Assembly: GCF_000439085.1 (NCBI RefSeq)
Contig: NZ_AUUA01000001.1
Location: 902,550-966,549, forward strand
Origin: Leminorella grimontii ATCC 33999 = DSM 5078
GTDB lineage: Bacteria > Pseudomonadota > Gammaproteobacteria > Enterobacterales > Enterobacteriaceae
Length of the DNA stretch: 64,000 nucleotides
Direction: 5' to 3'
Positions 1 to 10,054 of this stretch are shown one piece after another. The position numbers and the translations under genes were made by a program. The notes beneath the pieces were generated by a model. The model was not told where the DNA came from and did no database searches. It worked only from the letters and a program-made list of their open reading frames with translations. Every line of letters begins with the position of its first letter. The stretch's first letter is position 1.

Positions 1-454
1 TGCGGTGATTATGAGGCATATAGTTGGCCATAATGCGGTGCATTCTCTGCTGTTGAAACATGTAGCGCAGCGCCGGTTGCAGCGCTTCATACATCATTCC
101 CTGACCTTCCCATTTTTTGCCCAGAGAATAGCCCAATATGCAGGCATAAAAATCTCCGCGAATGACGTTACTAAAGTTTGCAACGCCTCTGACTTCTTTT
201 TCGTCCGCGTCGAGCAATAGGAAATAAAACGCGCTGCCCTGCTTGTGCAATTCATTGATGATGTTCAAACGAACCTGCCAGCCGGAAGGATAACAGTAGC
301 TTTGATCTCTGACCGGCTCCCAAGGCCTGAGGAACTCGCGGTTTTCGGTATAGTAGTCCGCCAGCCGATAAGCGTCGCGATCGCAGGCCAGACGAATAAC
401 CAAACGTTCAGTGGTTAAGGTAACTTTGGGTATATTTGAGCGATAGCCAAACAT
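1..454 (-). CDS. rimJ: Ribosomal protein alanine N-acetyltransferase RimJ (3' truncated by window edge)
   Basis: A GNAT-family enzyme that acetylates the N-terminal alanine of 30S protein S5. The ATG lies at 454-452 and the frame is open to the left edge, giving about 151 of the roughly 194 residues expected. The reading begins [13 protein letters not shown] and continues through segments closely matching E. coli RimJ, such as [14 protein letters not shown] and GVANFSNV. It diverges from mdtH with a 135 bp spacer, the same arrangement as in E. coli, which supports the call. The truncation is only the window boundary. Confidence 0.93.
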   Translation of the reverse strand, partial: MFGYRSNIPKVTLTTERLVIRLACDRDAYRLADYYTENREFLRPWEPVRDQSYCYPSGWQVRLNIINELHKQGSAFYFLLLDADEKEVRGVANFSNVIRGDFYACILGYSLGKKWEGQGMMYEALQPALRYMFQQQRMHRIMANYMPHNHR

Positions 455-589
455 TCGCCCCCCTAAAAATTAATCCAGCGCATTAAAAGACAAAGATAGT
501 CTACTAAAATAGTATCGTTGTTACGTAAATAAGTTCAGAATAGTCAAAAAAATCCTCTCATTGCTTATTTTTTCGCTTACGGTGAAATT

Positions 590-1798
590 ATGCCTCGCGT
601 GTCGCACGTTAGGAATTTGGGTAAATATTTTTTACTCGTGGATAACCTGCTGGTCGTTCTCGGTTTCTTTGTCGTCTTCCCTCTTATTTCGATACGCTTT
701 GTCGACCAGCTCGGCTGGGCGGCGCTTTCCGTTGGTCTGGCGCTGGGCATGCGCCAGTTTTTACAGCAGGGATTAGGCATCTTCGGCGGCGCTCTGGCGG
801 ACCGCTTCGGCGCCAAGCCGCTTATTGTAACGGGAATGCTGATGCGAGCGGCAGGATTTGCCGCAATGGCCATGGCCGACGAGCCGTGGATCCTGATGCT
901 CTCCTGCGTCCTTTCCGCCTTTGGCGGCACGCTGTTTGACCCGCCGCGCATCGCGCTGGTCATCAAGCTTACTCGCCCCCATGAGCGAGGCCGTTTTTAT
1001 TCATTGCTCATGATGCAAGACAGCGCCGGCGTAGTTATCGGCGCGCTGTTGGGAAGCTGGCTTTTGCGCTACGACTTCCACTGGGTTTGCTGGTCCGGCG
1101 CGGGCTTTTTCATTCTGGCCGCCGCGCTTAATGCCTTCGTGCTGCCCTCCTACCGCGTATCTACGTCCGTACGGGCGCCCATTCTAAACGGCATTAAGGC
1201 TGCCGTTCGCGATCGCTTTTTCCGCCGCTACGTGCTGACGCTGACCGGCTATTACGTGCTGTCGATTCAGGTCATGCTGATGCTTCCGCTGCTGGTCAAC
1301 GAAATATCCGGCGAGCCGGAAACCATTCGTTGGATGTACCTCATTCAGGCGCTTCTCTCCCTGACGCTGCTGTACCCTATTGCTCGCTGGAGCGAAAAGC
1401 GCTTCAGGCTGGAAAGTCGACTAATGACCGGGCTGCTGCTAATGACTTTCAGCCTTGTTCCTTTGGGATTTATCAATTCCCTATCCCTCGCCCTGGGGCT
1501 TATATTCTTCTTTTATCTGGGGCTGATTATCGCCGAACCGGCGCGAGAAACGCTCAGCGCATCGCTTTCCGCTCCGCAGGCTCGCGCCAGCTATATGGGA
1601 TTTAGCAGGCTTGGCCTGGCGCTGGGCGGTGCCATCGGCTATACCGGCGGCGGCTGGCTGTATGATATAGGCCACGAGCTTAACCTGCCGCAGATCCCCT
1701 GGATGCTGCTGGGCGTAACCGGGATTGTTACCGCGCTGGCGCTTTATCGACAGTTTACGCCTCAGGCGATAAGGCCCAAGAAAGCCGCGGCGTCATAA
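590..1798 (+). CDS. mdtH: MFS multidrug efflux transporter MdtH
   Basis: A 402-residue major facilitator superfamily protein with about 12 hydrophobic segments, near-collinear with E. coli MdtH from the N-terminus ([14 protein letters not shown]). The loop 2-3 signature DRFGAKP lies near residue 70, and the conserved [19 protein letters not shown] segment follows in the first half. MdtH is a proton-driven inner-membrane exporter linked to quinolone tolerance in E. coli. It diverges from rimJ and is followed by yceB. In E. coli grxB lies between mdtH and yceB; here it is missing. Confidence 0.95.
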   Translation: MPRVSHVRNLGKYFLLVDNLLVVLGFFVVFPLISIRFVDQLGWAALSVGLALGMRQFLQQGLGIFGGALADRFGAKPLIVTGMLMRAAGFAAMAMADEPWILMLSCVLSAFGGTLFDPPRIALVIKLTRPHERGRFYSLLMMQDSAGVVIGALLGSWLLRYDFHWVCWSGAGFFILAAALNAFVLPSYRVSTSVRAPILNGIKAAVRDRFFRRYVLTLTGYYVLSIQVMLMLPLLVNEISGEPETIRWMYLIQALLSLTLLYPIARWSEKRFRLESRLMTGLLLMTFSLVPLGFINSLSLALGLIFFFYLGLIIAEPARETLSASLSAPQARASYMGFSRLGLALGGAIGYTGGGWLYDIGHELNLPQIPWMLLGVTGIVTALALYRQFTPQAIRPKKAAAS

Positions 1799-1871
1799 TG
1801 CCTCTATTGCCTGCGGGCTCTTGGGCTTGTACCCTACGCTAATGATTTATTCACTATTATCAAAGGTCAGT

Positions 1872-2438
1872 ATGCTAAAACAGTTTCCTCGCTTTGTTTT
1901 TTTCCTGTTTATCGCTTTTCTGTTTGGCTGCAGTCAAATGACGCAATACTCCTTAAGCGAGCAGGACATCAATAAGTACCTCAGTAAAAATACCGAGAAG
2001 GCCACCCGTAGCTTTAGCCTCAGCGGCCTGGCGGAAGCGGACCTGTCATTAAGCAATCTCAATGCACAGATCGGCCGTACACAGGGCAAAATTACGCTCT
2101 CTGGCAACGCTCTGTTCGCCGTCTCCTCGCTGCTGGGCAAACAGGACGCCAACCTTCAGCTAACGCTCAACGCGCGCCCGGAGTTTGACCCTGTCAAAAG
2201 CGCCATCTATCTAAAGGATTTAGAGCTGGTGGACTATGACCTGCAAACCAGCCAAGGGAAGGTGAAAAACGTAAAAACCTTTATTCCTTTACTCAACAGC
2301 GCGCTACAGCTTTATTTCAACGACCAGCCGGTTTACGTTCTGAATTCGGACAAGAGCGCGCTGGAAGCCTCGGCGAAAAAGCTGGCTAAAGGCATTCAGG
2401 TTGAAGAAGGCAAGCTGGTATTCGAATTTATTAAGTAA
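1872..2438 (+). CDS. yceB: Outer-membrane-type lipoprotein YceB
   Basis: A 188-residue lipoprotein of the YceB family (DUF1439). The start at 1872 follows AAGG at a normal distance and puts a lipoprotein signal at the N-terminus, with lipobox FLFGC and the lipidated cysteine at residue 20. Conserved stretches include LSNLNAQIGR, a late YFNDQPVYVLNSD and AKKLAKGIQVEEG, all as in E. coli YceB. The molecular role is not established; the family is predicted to bind a hydrophobic ligand. It lies 73 bp after mdtH and ends at a strong hairpin. Confidence 0.92.
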   Translation: MLKQFPRFVFFLFIAFLFGCSQMTQYSLSEQDINKYLSKNTEKATRSFSLSGLAEADLSLSNLNAQIGRTQGKITLSGNALFAVSSLLGKQDANLQLTLNARPEFDPVKSAIYLKDLELVDYDLQTSQGKVKNVKTFIPLLNSALQLYFNDQPVYVLNSDKSALEASAKKLAKGIQVEEGKLVFEFIK

Positions 2439-2446
2439 ATAAGCAA

Positions 2447-2472
2447 ACGGGGCGCAAGGCGCCCCGTTTTAT
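2447..2472. terminator. Bidirectional rho-independent terminator between yceB and rlmG
   Basis: Perfect 9 bp stem ACGGGGCGC / GCGCCCCGT with loop AAG, followed by TTTT on the plus strand and preceded by an A-run. It lies between convergent yceB and rlmG and can serve both. Confidence 0.85.
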
Positions 2473-2492
2473 ATCTTGAGTATCCTACTCGA

Positions 2493-3656
2493 CTATTCCC
2501 CCCTTCCCGACTTCACCGCTCGCAGCACGACAAACTTGTTGTTTGACGCCAAAAGCTCACAGTGGCCAAACAGGCGCTTTAGCTTTTGGTGATAGCCAAG
2601 ATGTCGGTTGCCGACAATCCGCAGCTCTCCGCCTTGCGACAGGCAGCGGCGCGCATCAAGGAACATCTGCCAGGCGATGTCGTCGGTGATCACCTGCTGT
2701 TGGTGAAACGGCGGGTTACAGATAACGGCGCTAAGGCTTCCATCGGCGATGCCCATCAGCGCATGCTGGGCCTCAAAGCGGCTGCGGGAAAGCGCCTGCG
2801 GCAGGTTCTTTTCCACGTTTAGCCGACTGGAGGCGACCGCCATAAAGGATTCATCGCGGAAAGTCACGTGAGCCTGAGGGTTTTGCGCCAACAGCCTCAG
2901 CCCTAAGACGCCGTTGCCACACCCCAGATCCACCATATTCCCCGGCGCGTTTGACGGCAGATAGTCGGAAAAGAACCGCGCCCCGATGTCCAACGAAGTG
3001 CGGGAAAAGACGTTAGGATAGTTATGTATCTCGTAGGACGTTCCCTCAAGCGGCCATGACGCCAGCGGGTTAAACGCCGCGACGTCAGGGCGCTCGGCGC
3101 GACAAAAAATCAGCCGCGCCTTTTTCCACGCAAGGCTAGTACGGGTTGGCCCCAGAATCTGCTCAAACAGCCGTAGCGTTGACGTATGCACATCGCGACT
3201 TTTCGCCGCGGCGATAATTTGCGTCTCCGACGTAACCACCTGCCGCAGGGCGTGCAGCTGATGCTCCAGCAGCGCCAGCGTCTTGGGCACTTTTATCAAC
3301 ACGGCCGACGGTCCAGCAGGAAGCGGCGTCAGGCTGTCCGTAAAAGTTACATTGTCACCATTGATTCCATTGCGCGCAAGATTACTCTGCGTCGCATATT
3401 GGCTGATAAAAGAGTCGCTGTTGCACACGGGGTGATACTCCGCCAGCGCGCAGGCCAGAGCGCCAAAGGCGTCGTTGAGAATAATCAGCGGCCCGCTGTT
3501 TAAGCGTGAATAGTCGAGCTCATTTAGCAAAAACTCATCGGCCGCTTCCCACGCCCGCAGCGGGCTATCGCGACCGGGATCGGGGAAACGGCTCAGCGAC
3601 AGCCCGGCAAGCTGGCTCTCACCAATGGAAAGCTTCGCTTCTTGTGGTTCCGTCAT
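2493..3656 (-). CDS. rlmG: 23S rRNA guanine-2-N2 methyltransferase RlmG (m2G1835)
   Basis: A 387-residue SAM-dependent methyltransferase matching E. coli RlmG (378 aa) throughout, with segments such as LQAWEAADE-like [39 protein letters not shown] and LAWKKARLI. The SAM-binding loop [10 protein letters not shown] lies near residue 243 and the catalytic NPPF motif near residue 315. It modifies G1835 of 23S rRNA. Its ATG overlaps the ycdY stop codon as ATGA, so the two are probably translationally coupled. In E. coli rlmG is elsewhere, next to fadH, so this location is a rearrangement. Confidence 0.95.
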   Translation of the reverse strand: MTEPQEAKLSIGESQLAGLSLSRFPDPGRDSPLRAWEAADEFLLNELDYSRLNSGPLIILNDAFGALACALAEYHPVCNSDSFISQYATQSNLARNGINGDNVTFTDSLTPLPAGPSAVLIKVPKTLALLEHQLHALRQVVTSETQIIAAAKSRDVHTSTLRLFEQILGPTRTSLAWKKARLIFCRAERPDVAAFNPLASWPLEGTSYEIHNYPNVFSRTSLDIGARFFSDYLPSNAPGNMVDLGCGNGVLGLRLLAQNPQAHVTFRDESFMAVASSRLNVEKNLPQALSRSRFEAQHALMGIADGSLSAVICNPPFHQQQVITDDIAWQMFLDARRCLSQGGELRIVGNRHLGYHQKLKRLFGHCELLASNNKFVVLRAVKSGRGE

Positions 3657-4213
3657 TGTGCTTCGCCATCCTCGGCTTCGGTCAGCTCATCCCGCATGGC
3701 CTGAAGCGCTTCTCGCGCCAGAGAGGCCAGCGCGCGATAAAACGCCGTTGTCGCATGAGCCTCTACCTTGCCTAAAAAGCGCCCGCACCAGGGAAGAAGA
3801 TAGTCATCAAACAGCGCCAGCTGTGCCTGAACCTCGTCGGCCTCCGCCGCGTTGTCCTCGATCCAGGATGCGGCCAAAAGCAGTTGGCCAAAGCCGTTGG
3901 CCGCAGAAGCAGACAGCGGGACGCCTCTTTCGGTTAAAAACGCCCTCGCCTGCGCCTCGCTCGGCCCTTCATAGTCAGAAGCATAAGGCGACACGCTGCC
4001 GCCTTCGCCAAACATGGCCTGATAGTCTGCCGCCAGCTTTTGGCGATCGGTATCGTTGCCCATCCGTTCCAGTAGCTCGTCCTGTTCCAGCGGCCAATGC
4101 TGCTTTAGCTTGCCTTCGCCCAGCAGGCCAAACAGCGGATCGAGCACCGTATCGTCCGGCGACCGGGAAAACAGAGAGCCGAGTATCCGGCAAACAATTG
4201 AAAACTCATTCAT
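3653..4213 (-). CDS. ycdY: TorD-family chaperone YcdY
   Basis: A 186-residue protein of the TorD/DmsD redox-enzyme maturation chaperone family, closely resembling E. coli YcdY. Shared features are the N-terminal [26 protein letters not shown], the LLLAASW motif near the centre and [19 protein letters not shown]. In E. coli YcdY is reported to activate the zinc phosphatase YcdX, encoded three genes upstream in this operon. The stop codon overlaps the rlmG start by four bases. Low-complexity acidic C-terminus. Confidence 0.93.
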   Translation of the reverse strand: MNEFSIVCRILGSLFSRSPDDTVLDPLFGLLGEGKLKQHWPLEQDELLERMGNDTDRQKLAADYQAMFGEGGSVSPYASDYEGPSEAQARAFLTERGVPLSASAANGFGQLLLAASWIEDNAAEADEVQAQLALFDDYLLPWCGRFLGKVEAHATTAFYRALASLAREALQAMRDELTEAEDGEAQ

Positions 4214-4237
4214 AAACGTTAAACTCGCTAATTCTTG

Positions 4238-5899
4238 CTATAACCCCAGCACGCGCTTGTCTTTCGGATATTTCACCGAGTAAGACAGCCCAAGCAATCG
4301 GGACTCGTTAGGCGCCAGGTTTAAAGACCACTGAACCTCGCCCTTATCTTTATCAAAAGTTGCGCCGTCGTGGCGTAGGTTTTCTACGACAACGTCGCTG
4401 CTGCGGCTCATCGGCACCTGATCGATAACCGTCAGCGCGATAGGCTCGCCGCGCGTATTCTTAACCTCGATGCGGTAGGCATAGCTACGCTGGCTTGCGT
4501 TGCCAAAAAACTCGGCCTTTTCCGTCGTTTTGGCGTCATTTTCGCGACTGACCAAGATCTTCCGATCGCGCCCCAGAGAGATATCCAGCGTTTTCTGAAT
4601 ACGGCGCGGATCTATGCTTCCCTGACCGACAAACGCCCCCTCATAGAAAACGCTCGATCTGCCCGGCAGCAGGTTCAGGCTTTCCCAGTCTTTTAGCTGT
4701 ACCTGTAAAAAAGCGTCCTGCTCGATTTTCGGCACGGCAACATAGCGATACTCGCCCTGAACATCAAGCTGTTTTATGACGACGGAGTGCCCTTTGCCGT
4801 CCGCGGCAATGCGATAAGGCAGAGAAATGCTGAACCGGGCGTTAAGCCCTCCGGAATCGGTGACCACATAGTCCGACATCGACTTTTTGGCGCTGACAGA
4901 GCGCATTCTCGAACTGTCCGCCACCGGCGCTTCCACCGCCATTGGCGCCGGCGTAGCGACTTCATACATGGCGTCGTTGGAACTCGTCTTGCCCGATAGC
5001 ATCGGCGCGCGGTAAAGATCGATATACCACGGAGAAAGCGCCGGAGCCTGTGCTCCCCGGCTCGGATTGCCGGTAGAGAGCGTAAGCTTGACGTTATCCC
5101 AGTCAATGCCGCTGTTTTGATAAACGTTGGCCTTATAGGTCAGCTTTACCGGTTGAGAAATGCTGTCGACCCGAACGTCATAGGTAGGAACCCAGCCCGC
5201 ATCGCCGATCGCGTAGGATAGGGTTACGTCGCTGGTCATCGCTTTGGGGGAGTAGAACTTCACCACCAGCTGATTTACCGCCTGGCCGTCTTTTTGCTGC
5301 GCCTCGGCCAGCTGATGATTAAGCCTGTCGATATTTCTCTCAATCTCTTCCGCCTTTTCCTTCAGGTCGATGTCGGCCAGCAGCGCCTCATTCATTTTAT
5401 CGCTAACAAGCTGCAGCATTTTATTGACCTGGTCTACGGTCGCCCCTTCCTTCTCGCCGCCTACGCTGCGGTTGCTTTCCAACACGGCCAGCTGGGCCTG
5501 GATAACCTGCCGGCGGGCATTAACCCGATTCTGTTCTCTGACCTCGGCTTCCAGCTGCTTTTTCAGTTCATCCACTCGAGCGGAAACTCGCTCGTTGAGA
5601 TAATCTCGGCGCACGCTGAACGACTTGACCACCGCGCCGCCGCCCGCCTCAAGCTGCAGGCTCTGTTCGTTAAGCCCGTCGGCGATATTGGTAAAAATCA
5701 CTTCGCTTTCCCCCGCGGGAAGCGTCACTTTATTGGCGTTAAACAGCTCGGCTCCGCGCAAGAAAACAGTCACGTCGTGCAGACTTGCCCTTTCCATCTG
5801 CGACTCAGCCCACGCAGAGGAGGAAAAGGCCAAGGCGACGGCACCGTACAGCAGCGTTGTACGGTAGAAAGTCGCGCGGTAGGAAAATGCATACTTCAT
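4238..5899 (-). CDS. MuiA-family (DUF4139/DUF4140) secreted protein
   Basis: A 553-residue protein with an N-terminal signal peptide ending near SSAWA (residue 31), so it is exported. Residues about 40-110 resemble the DUF4140 N-terminal domain, with the typical VTVFLRGAEL and LPAGESEVIF phrases. A charged coiled coil follows at about 110-210, and the C-terminal half matches DUF4139, including YDVRVDS, GIDWDNVKLTLSTGNP and the final RLLGLSYSVKYP. Proteins of this type are annotated mucoidy inhibitor A in some bacteria; their activity is unknown. It sits between ycdX and ycdY with 43 and 24 bp gaps, so it is likely in their operon, where E. coli has no such gene. Confidence 0.85.
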   Translation of the reverse strand: MKYAFSYRATFYRTTLLYGAVALAFSSSAWAESQMERASLHDVTVFLRGAELFNANKVTLPAGESEVIFTNIADGLNEQSLQLEAGGGAVVKSFSVRRDYLNERVSARVDELKKQLEAEVREQNRVNARRQVIQAQLAVLESNRSVGGEKEGATVDQVNKMLQLVSDKMNEALLADIDLKEKAEEIERNIDRLNHQLAEAQQKDGQAVNQLVVKFYSPKAMTSDVTLSYAIGDAGWVPTYDVRVDSISQPVKLTYKANVYQNSGIDWDNVKLTLSTGNPSRGAQAPALSPWYIDLYRAPMLSGKTSSNDAMYEVATPAPMAVEAPVADSSRMRSVSAKKSMSDYVVTDSGGLNARFSISLPYRIAADGKGHSVVIKQLDVQGEYRYVAVPKIEQDAFLQVQLKDWESLNLLPGRSSVFYEGAFVGQGSIDPRRIQKTLDISLGRDRKILVSRENDAKTTEKAEFFGNASQRSYAYRIEVKNTRGEPIALTVIDQVPMSRSSDVVVENLRHDGATFDKDKGEVQWSLNLAPNESRLLGLSYSVKYPKDKRVLGL

Positions 5900-5942
5900 C
5901 GTTTTATCCTTAAAATCGTGATGACATAGCCCTCTTTAAACG

Positions 5943-6680
5943 CTAAAGAGAGGCAAATTCCGCGATATGCGGCTTTCCGTGAGATTCAAGAAAATCCAGA
6001 ACCCGGCGCGGCGTGACGTTAAGAATGCGCTCTTCCGGGAAGTTAACGTCGCGCAGCACCCGTAATGACTTATCAAAACCGCCCAGCGCGAAGGCGGTAT
6101 GGGAATCCGACCCCAGCGCGACCCAGCCCCCCGCGTCGCGAATGGCCTTAGCGACCTCAATGCAATTTTTTTCACTGCCCGCGCGGGAATGAATAAAGGA
6201 CGAGTTATTGATCTCCAGCGCCACGTTGTGGCGCGCCGCGGCTTCAGCAACGGCTGGAATATCAATCGGATATTTAGGATTACCCGGATGGCTTATTATC
6301 TGCACCACGCCGCTGGATATGGTCGCTATCATCGCCTGCGTGTTGTCATCTTTGCCCATAGGGGCCAGCACCGGTTCGTGAAAGCCAGCGATGACTAAGT
6401 CCAGCGTCTTGGCGATCGCTTCATCGCAGTCCGTTTCGCCCTGCAGGTTTTTGATATTGGCCTCGATGCCATACAGCAGGCCGACGTCGTTCACTATTCT
6501 GGGGATCACCGCCATATTCATAAAATGCCAGCGGTGAGGCGCATCCACCATGTCAGGACCGTGATCGGTAATGGCAAACAGCCTGATGCCCTTACTCTTG
6601 GCGATAGCAAAATAGTCGCTTACCGTACTGTAAGCGTGCGTGCTGGCGATAGTATGCGCATGCAGATCGACCGGATACAT
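5943..6680 (-). CDS. ycdX: PHP-domain zinc phosphatase YcdX
   Basis: A 245-residue PHP-domain phosphohydrolase, the same length as E. coli YcdX and nearly collinear. Metal ligands are visible in HAHT (residues 7-10), ITDHGPDM, the mid-protein [13 protein letters not shown] and near the end GSDSHTAF. E. coli YcdX binds three zinc ions and is needed for swarming; its chaperone YcdY is encoded downstream. This is probably the first gene of ycdX-muiA-like-ycdY-rlmG. In E. coli ghrA separates ycdX from the tRNA-Ser gene; here it is absent. Confidence 0.94.
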   Translation of the reverse strand: MYPVDLHAHTIASTHAYSTVSDYFAIAKSKGIRLFAITDHGPDMVDAPHRWHFMNMAVIPRIVNDVGLLYGIEANIKNLQGETDCDEAIAKTLDLVIAGFHEPVLAPMGKDDNTQAMIATISSGVVQIISHPGNPKYPIDIPAVAEAAARHNVALEINNSSFIHSRAGSEKNCIEVAKAIRDAGGWVALGSDSHTAFALGGFDKSLRVLRDVNFPEERILNVTPRRVLDFLESHGKPHIAEFASL

Positions 6681-6915
6681 AGCTGACTCCCTTTTTAATG
6701 CTAAAAATCAACGAATTCGGGACAGAAAAAGCTTGAGATGACGGGCTGTACGCGCAATTGGCGCCTATCCCAAAATACATCCTCAAAGTATACCTTGAGT
6801 TGCGCCAATGCCGGATAATTACTTTTGTTAACACCGGAGAACGGCGCCGATGTCGCTAAAGTCGCCCACAGTTGTTGATAGCTTGAGCAAACGGACAAAG
6901 AACGCGAATTTATGC

Positions 6916-6944
6916 TTGACCGAATCCGGTCTTCTCCCTATAGT
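6916..6944 (+). promoter_or_regulatory. Promoter of tRNA-Ser(GGA)
   Basis: TTGACC at 6916-6921 and TATAGT at 6939-6944 with a 17 bp spacer, followed by a GC-rich discriminator (AGCGCCCCG). This is the arrangement typical of stringently controlled stable-RNA promoters, 40 bp before the mature tRNA. Confidence 0.75.
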
Positions 6945-6984
6945 AGCGCCCCGTTGACCTTCATTATTAGATCAACAAAAATAC

Positions 6985-7072
6985 GGTGAGATGTCCGAGT
7001 GGCTGAAGGAGCACGCCTGGAAAGTGTGTATACGGCAACGTATCGAGGGTTCGAATCCCTCTCTCACCGCCA
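6985..7072 (+). tRNA. serX: tRNA-Ser(GGA)
   Basis: 88 nt class II tRNA with an acceptor stem GGTGAGA / TCTCACC, discriminator G and encoded CCA. The anticodon loop is CTGGAAA (anticodon GGA), a long variable arm follows, and the T loop is TTCGAAT. The ycdX neighbourhood matches E. coli serX. The DNA beyond its 3' end differs from E. coli and carries an autotransporter, as is common beside tRNA integration sites. Confidence 0.96.
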
Positions 7073-7078
7073 CATTCA

Positions 7079-7110
7079 AGAGCCCGCTAATTAGCGGGCT
7101 CTTCTCGTTT
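7079..7110 (+). terminator. Terminator of tRNA-Ser(GGA)
   Basis: Stem AGCCCGCTAA / TTAGCGGGCT (10 bp, essentially no unpaired loop in its longest form) followed by a T-rich CTTCTCGTTTT tract, seven bases after the tRNA CCA. Confidence 0.8.
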
Positions 7111-7193
7111 TCAGGCTAATAAAACGGCCCCGCCAAACGCCCAATAAATAAGATCGGTCATCCTCATTGCCCTTTCCTTCTTTATCACCCGAT

Positions 7194-7227
7194 AAAAAAA
7201 CGGCCTCCCGTTTGGAAAGCCGTTTTC
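7194..7227 (-). terminator. Terminator of the autotransporter gene
   Basis: On the minus strand, AAAACGGC pairs with GCCGTTTT across a 14 nt loop, followed by a run of T (AAAAAAA on the plus strand). It lies just past the autotransporter stop codon. Confidence 0.75.
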
Positions 7228-7246
7228 ATAAACACATCAACTACGC

Positions 7247-10054
7247 TTAGAAGCTATAGCGAATGCCGAGATGGCCGCTGTAAGGCGTCTCTACGTGGCT
7301 GCCTTTTGCGTAGTTAAACTCCGCGTAGGTTGACCACTGATTGTCCAGCTGTGCGGTCAGGCCTACGCCGTACTTGCCCACGGTGCCGGACATATCGTTA
7401 GAGAAGCGCTCGGTGTCGTTGATAACCACGTCGTTGTTCTTTTTGAACTCGTGGCTCACCGCCAGGCGAACGTAAGGCTTAATCAGCGCGCCGTCTTCCA
7501 TCAGGAAAGACTTGCCGAACGTCGTACCGATCTCGCCCTTCACGGACTCCGCAGAATCGGCCTTAACCTTCATGCCGCTGCTAAACCGATAGCCGGTCTT
7601 CTCACCGTGGAACACGGAGCCCAGCACGTAAGGTTCGATAAAGTAGCTGTCAACCTTGATGTGCTTACCCGCTTCCAGCGAGAAGCCGATACCGTTGCTG
7701 TTGTCTTTGGCCGTGGTTTTTCCGTCGTTGAACCTGGCGCTGTTTTCCGTTCTGAAGTGGTTTGCCTTCAGCACGCCGTCGAGATAGTAGCCGCTGTTGT
7801 GCATCCAGGTGGTGTAAAGGCCGATCGCGTAGCTGTCGACTTTACCGTCGCTGGTGCGAGCGTCCAGCTCTGAATGCGTGTAGGAGAACATGCCGCCGAC
7901 CAGCAGGCGTCCATTATCCAACGCAATAGCATGGTCTCCGCCCAGCATGACGCCGTTCATATCCTGCCGATAGCCGACGTTATCGGTAGAGATGCGGTTG
8001 CGGCTGGTGATGTATTTCCCCCACGCGCCGTCCTGCGCCGTATGGTTATCGCGCAGATCGCCCAAGCGAGTTCTCAGCGTCGACAGCTCGCCGTCCCAGA
8101 TAGTTGGGGTTACGTTAGCCATCGCAATTGCGTTCTTACCGCTTTCGGAAATTTCAGGCTTGGGATTCGGCGTTGGATCCGGACCTGGGCCTGGCCCCGG
8201 TTCGGGATTCGGATTTGGATCCGCCGCCTGCGGAGACAGATACCAGTTATCGCTATCCGTACCTTCGCCCTGAACCAGATAGTACTTATAGGCCCCTAAA
8301 TCGACGCTGCCGTTAACCAGCGTAAAGCTGTCACTGGCGCTGCCGTTGGCAAAAATCAGGTGGTGCGGATTGACGCCGGCGACGCCGCTTCTCAGCTCCT
8401 GACCGGAATCCATCACCTTGACGTTGAAGGCGCCGCTGATGCTGTTAGTAACGTTCAGAAAATCGCCCTGCCCACCGTTAATATTGGTGTTCATCACAAA
8501 GGTGCCGGAACCGGTTAAATTATAGATTCTCAAGCGGCTGTACTTACCCGCATCGCTGCCGTCTCTGCTGCCAAACGCGACGGTGCCGTTATTAGTCAAC
8601 GCCTCAACCGTAGCCTCAGACGAAACGCTATCGGCATTGTGCTTAAGGTACAGGAATGAGCTATCGCCGGCCAAATTTACCTGAATCGCGTAAGCGCCCT
8701 TGCCGTCCATAACGCCGGTCCAACTGTGAAGATCGCCGCCTTCCATCGTCAGAGAACCGTCGTTAACGTCCAGCGTACCGGTTGAGTATGCGCCATAGGC
8801 GATAGTAGACTCGCCGCCGTTTTGAATAGTCGTATTTGAAATATGACCAAATTCGTTAACCAGCTGCGTGCCGCCGTCTACCAGGGTTTTATCCGCATCG
8901 GCGTAGTATTCCACGCGCTGTACGCCGCCCTGATGAATAGTAGACTCGGTTGCAACCTGATCTTTACCAATCCAGCCGTCCTGTTCGACCCACCGGCCGC
9001 CGGTCCAACCGCCCTTCTTGCCGCTGACGATCTGTAACCCGTAAACCTGAGTGCCTACAGCCTCGCCGGTTTGAATGCGCTGAACGCCGCCTTCATAAAT
9101 CGTGGCATTATTTGCCGTTTGGCCGTCGACTCTGACAGTGCTGTCCGACGTCCACTGGCCGTTTGCCCAGGTACCGTCAACACCGGTAATAATCTGGGTA
9201 CCGTAAACTTTCGCGTCGTCAGAAGAACCAAAGGTAATAAACTGCAGCGCGCCTGCGTGAACGGTCGTATTGCTGTCGGCCGCCGTTCCCTTGCCCGAAT
9301 AGACCTGCTGAACGGCGCCGTCGTACAGTACGGTGTCAATCGCCAGGCCACTGGTCATCTGATAGCTGCCGCTGCCGATGTGGCTGTTGGTGGCCGTGCC
9401 GCCGTAGATAATATGTTCGCCGCCGTTAATGACGAGAACGTCTTTGGTATTAGAGGTACTGGTGACAGACTGCTCCAAGTGGCCGCCGTCAACCAGAATG
9501 GCCTGCGCATAGCCGCGCGTACCGACGACCATCCGCCCGCCGGCATTAACGGTGGTGTTATAGGCTTTGGCGTCATTTCCCAAGCTTAGGCTACCCAGAT
9601 TTTCAACGACGGTATTGTAAGCCACCGAGTCTTCCATCATGGACAGAAAGCCGCTGTATATCTTGGTGGCGTCGCTTGGATTAACGATCCCGCCCTTCAC
9701 CACGTTTCCAATGGCGACGCTCCCGCTTCTAAAAGTAAGCTGAAAAGAATCAACAACGTTGTTCAGGCTATAGGAATTATTTTCAACGTAGAGGATCTGC
9801 TCTGGGAACCAGGTTCTGGTGAGCGTTTCACCGTTGATATATTGGTTTCCAGTGATAATTGATTGATATTTGCTCTCCCACTTTCCCTTCGCTATCGGCC
9901 ACCCGTCGGTTGCGGTGCTTAGAATCGCGTTAACGTCCGGCGTCTCTATTTCAGAGAGGAAGGGAGGAGGAGGAACGGGCGCTTCTGCGGCATAAGCAGC
10001 AAAAGAAGTCGAGAATAGCGCAGGCAACGCCAGCACTAGCTTATTAAGCGTCAT
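7247..10054 (-). CDS. AIDA-like type Va autotransporter
   Basis: A 935-residue secreted surface protein. A signal peptide (MTLNKLVLALPALFSTSFA) ends near AYAAEA. Residues about 50-600 form a passenger rich in Gly, Val, Thr and Asn with repeated units of the form NGG/DGG/EGG followed by short beta-strand segments, as in the AIDA beta-helix. Two longer units (GTQIITGVDGTW and GLQIVSGKKGGW) look like internal duplications. A Pro/Gly/Asn linker lies at about 610-632. Residues about 660-935 form the beta-barrel, ending in the typical aromatic GIRYSF. It probably mediates adhesion or aggregation; no protease motif is seen. It lies between tRNA-Ser and eptB, transcribed away from a 580 bp AT-rich region. 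Confidence 0.9.
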   Translation of the reverse strand: MTLNKLVLALPALFSTSFAAYAAEAPVPPPPFLSEIETPDVNAILSTATDGWPIAKGKWESKYQSIITGNQYINGETLTRTWFPEQILYVENNSYSLNNVVDSFQLTFRSGSVAIGNVVKGGIVNPSDATKIYSGFLSMMEDSVAYNTVVENLGSLSLGNDAKAYNTTVNAGGRMVVGTRGYAQAILVDGGHLEQSVTSTSNTKDVLVINGGEHIIYGGTATNSHIGSGSYQMTSGLAIDTVLYDGAVQQVYSGKGTAADSNTTVHAGALQFITFGSSDDAKVYGTQIITGVDGTWANGQWTSDSTVRVDGQTANNATIYEGGVQRIQTGEAVGTQVYGLQIVSGKKGGWTGGRWVEQDGWIGKDQVATESTIHQGGVQRVEYYADADKTLVDGGTQLVNEFGHISNTTIQNGGESTIAYGAYSTGTLDVNDGSLTMEGGDLHSWTGVMDGKGAYAIQVNLAGDSSFLYLKHNADSVSSEATVEALTNNGTVAFGSRDGSDAGKYSRLRIYNLTGSGTFVMNTNINGGQGDFLNVTNSISGAFNVKVMDSGQELRSGVAGVNPHHLIFANGSASDSFTLVNGSVDLGAYKYYLVQGEGTDSDNWYLSPQAADPNPNPEPGPGPGPDPTPNPKPEISESGKNAIAMANVTPTIWDGELSTLRTRLGDLRDNHTAQDGAWGKYITSRNRISTDNVGYRQDMNGVMLGGDHAIALDNGRLLVGGMFSYTHSELDARTSDGKVDSYAIGLYTTWMHNSGYYLDGVLKANHFRTENSARFNDGKTTAKDNSNGIGFSLEAGKHIKVDSYFIEPYVLGSVFHGEKTGYRFSSGMKVKADSAESVKGEIGTTFGKSFLMEDGALIKPYVRLAVSHEFKKNNDVVINDTERFSNDMSGTVGKYGVGLTAQLDNQWSTYAEFNYAKGSHVETPYSGHLGIRYSF

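Noticed and set aside
577..966. Long minus-strand frame opposite mdtH
   Set aside because: It lies fully inside a well-conserved transporter gene in another frame and has no family resemblance.
7451..8299. Several plus-strand frames opposite the autotransporter barrel and linker
   Set aside because: They are mirror frames of a repetitive glycine/proline-rich gene; low-complexity translation and no start context.
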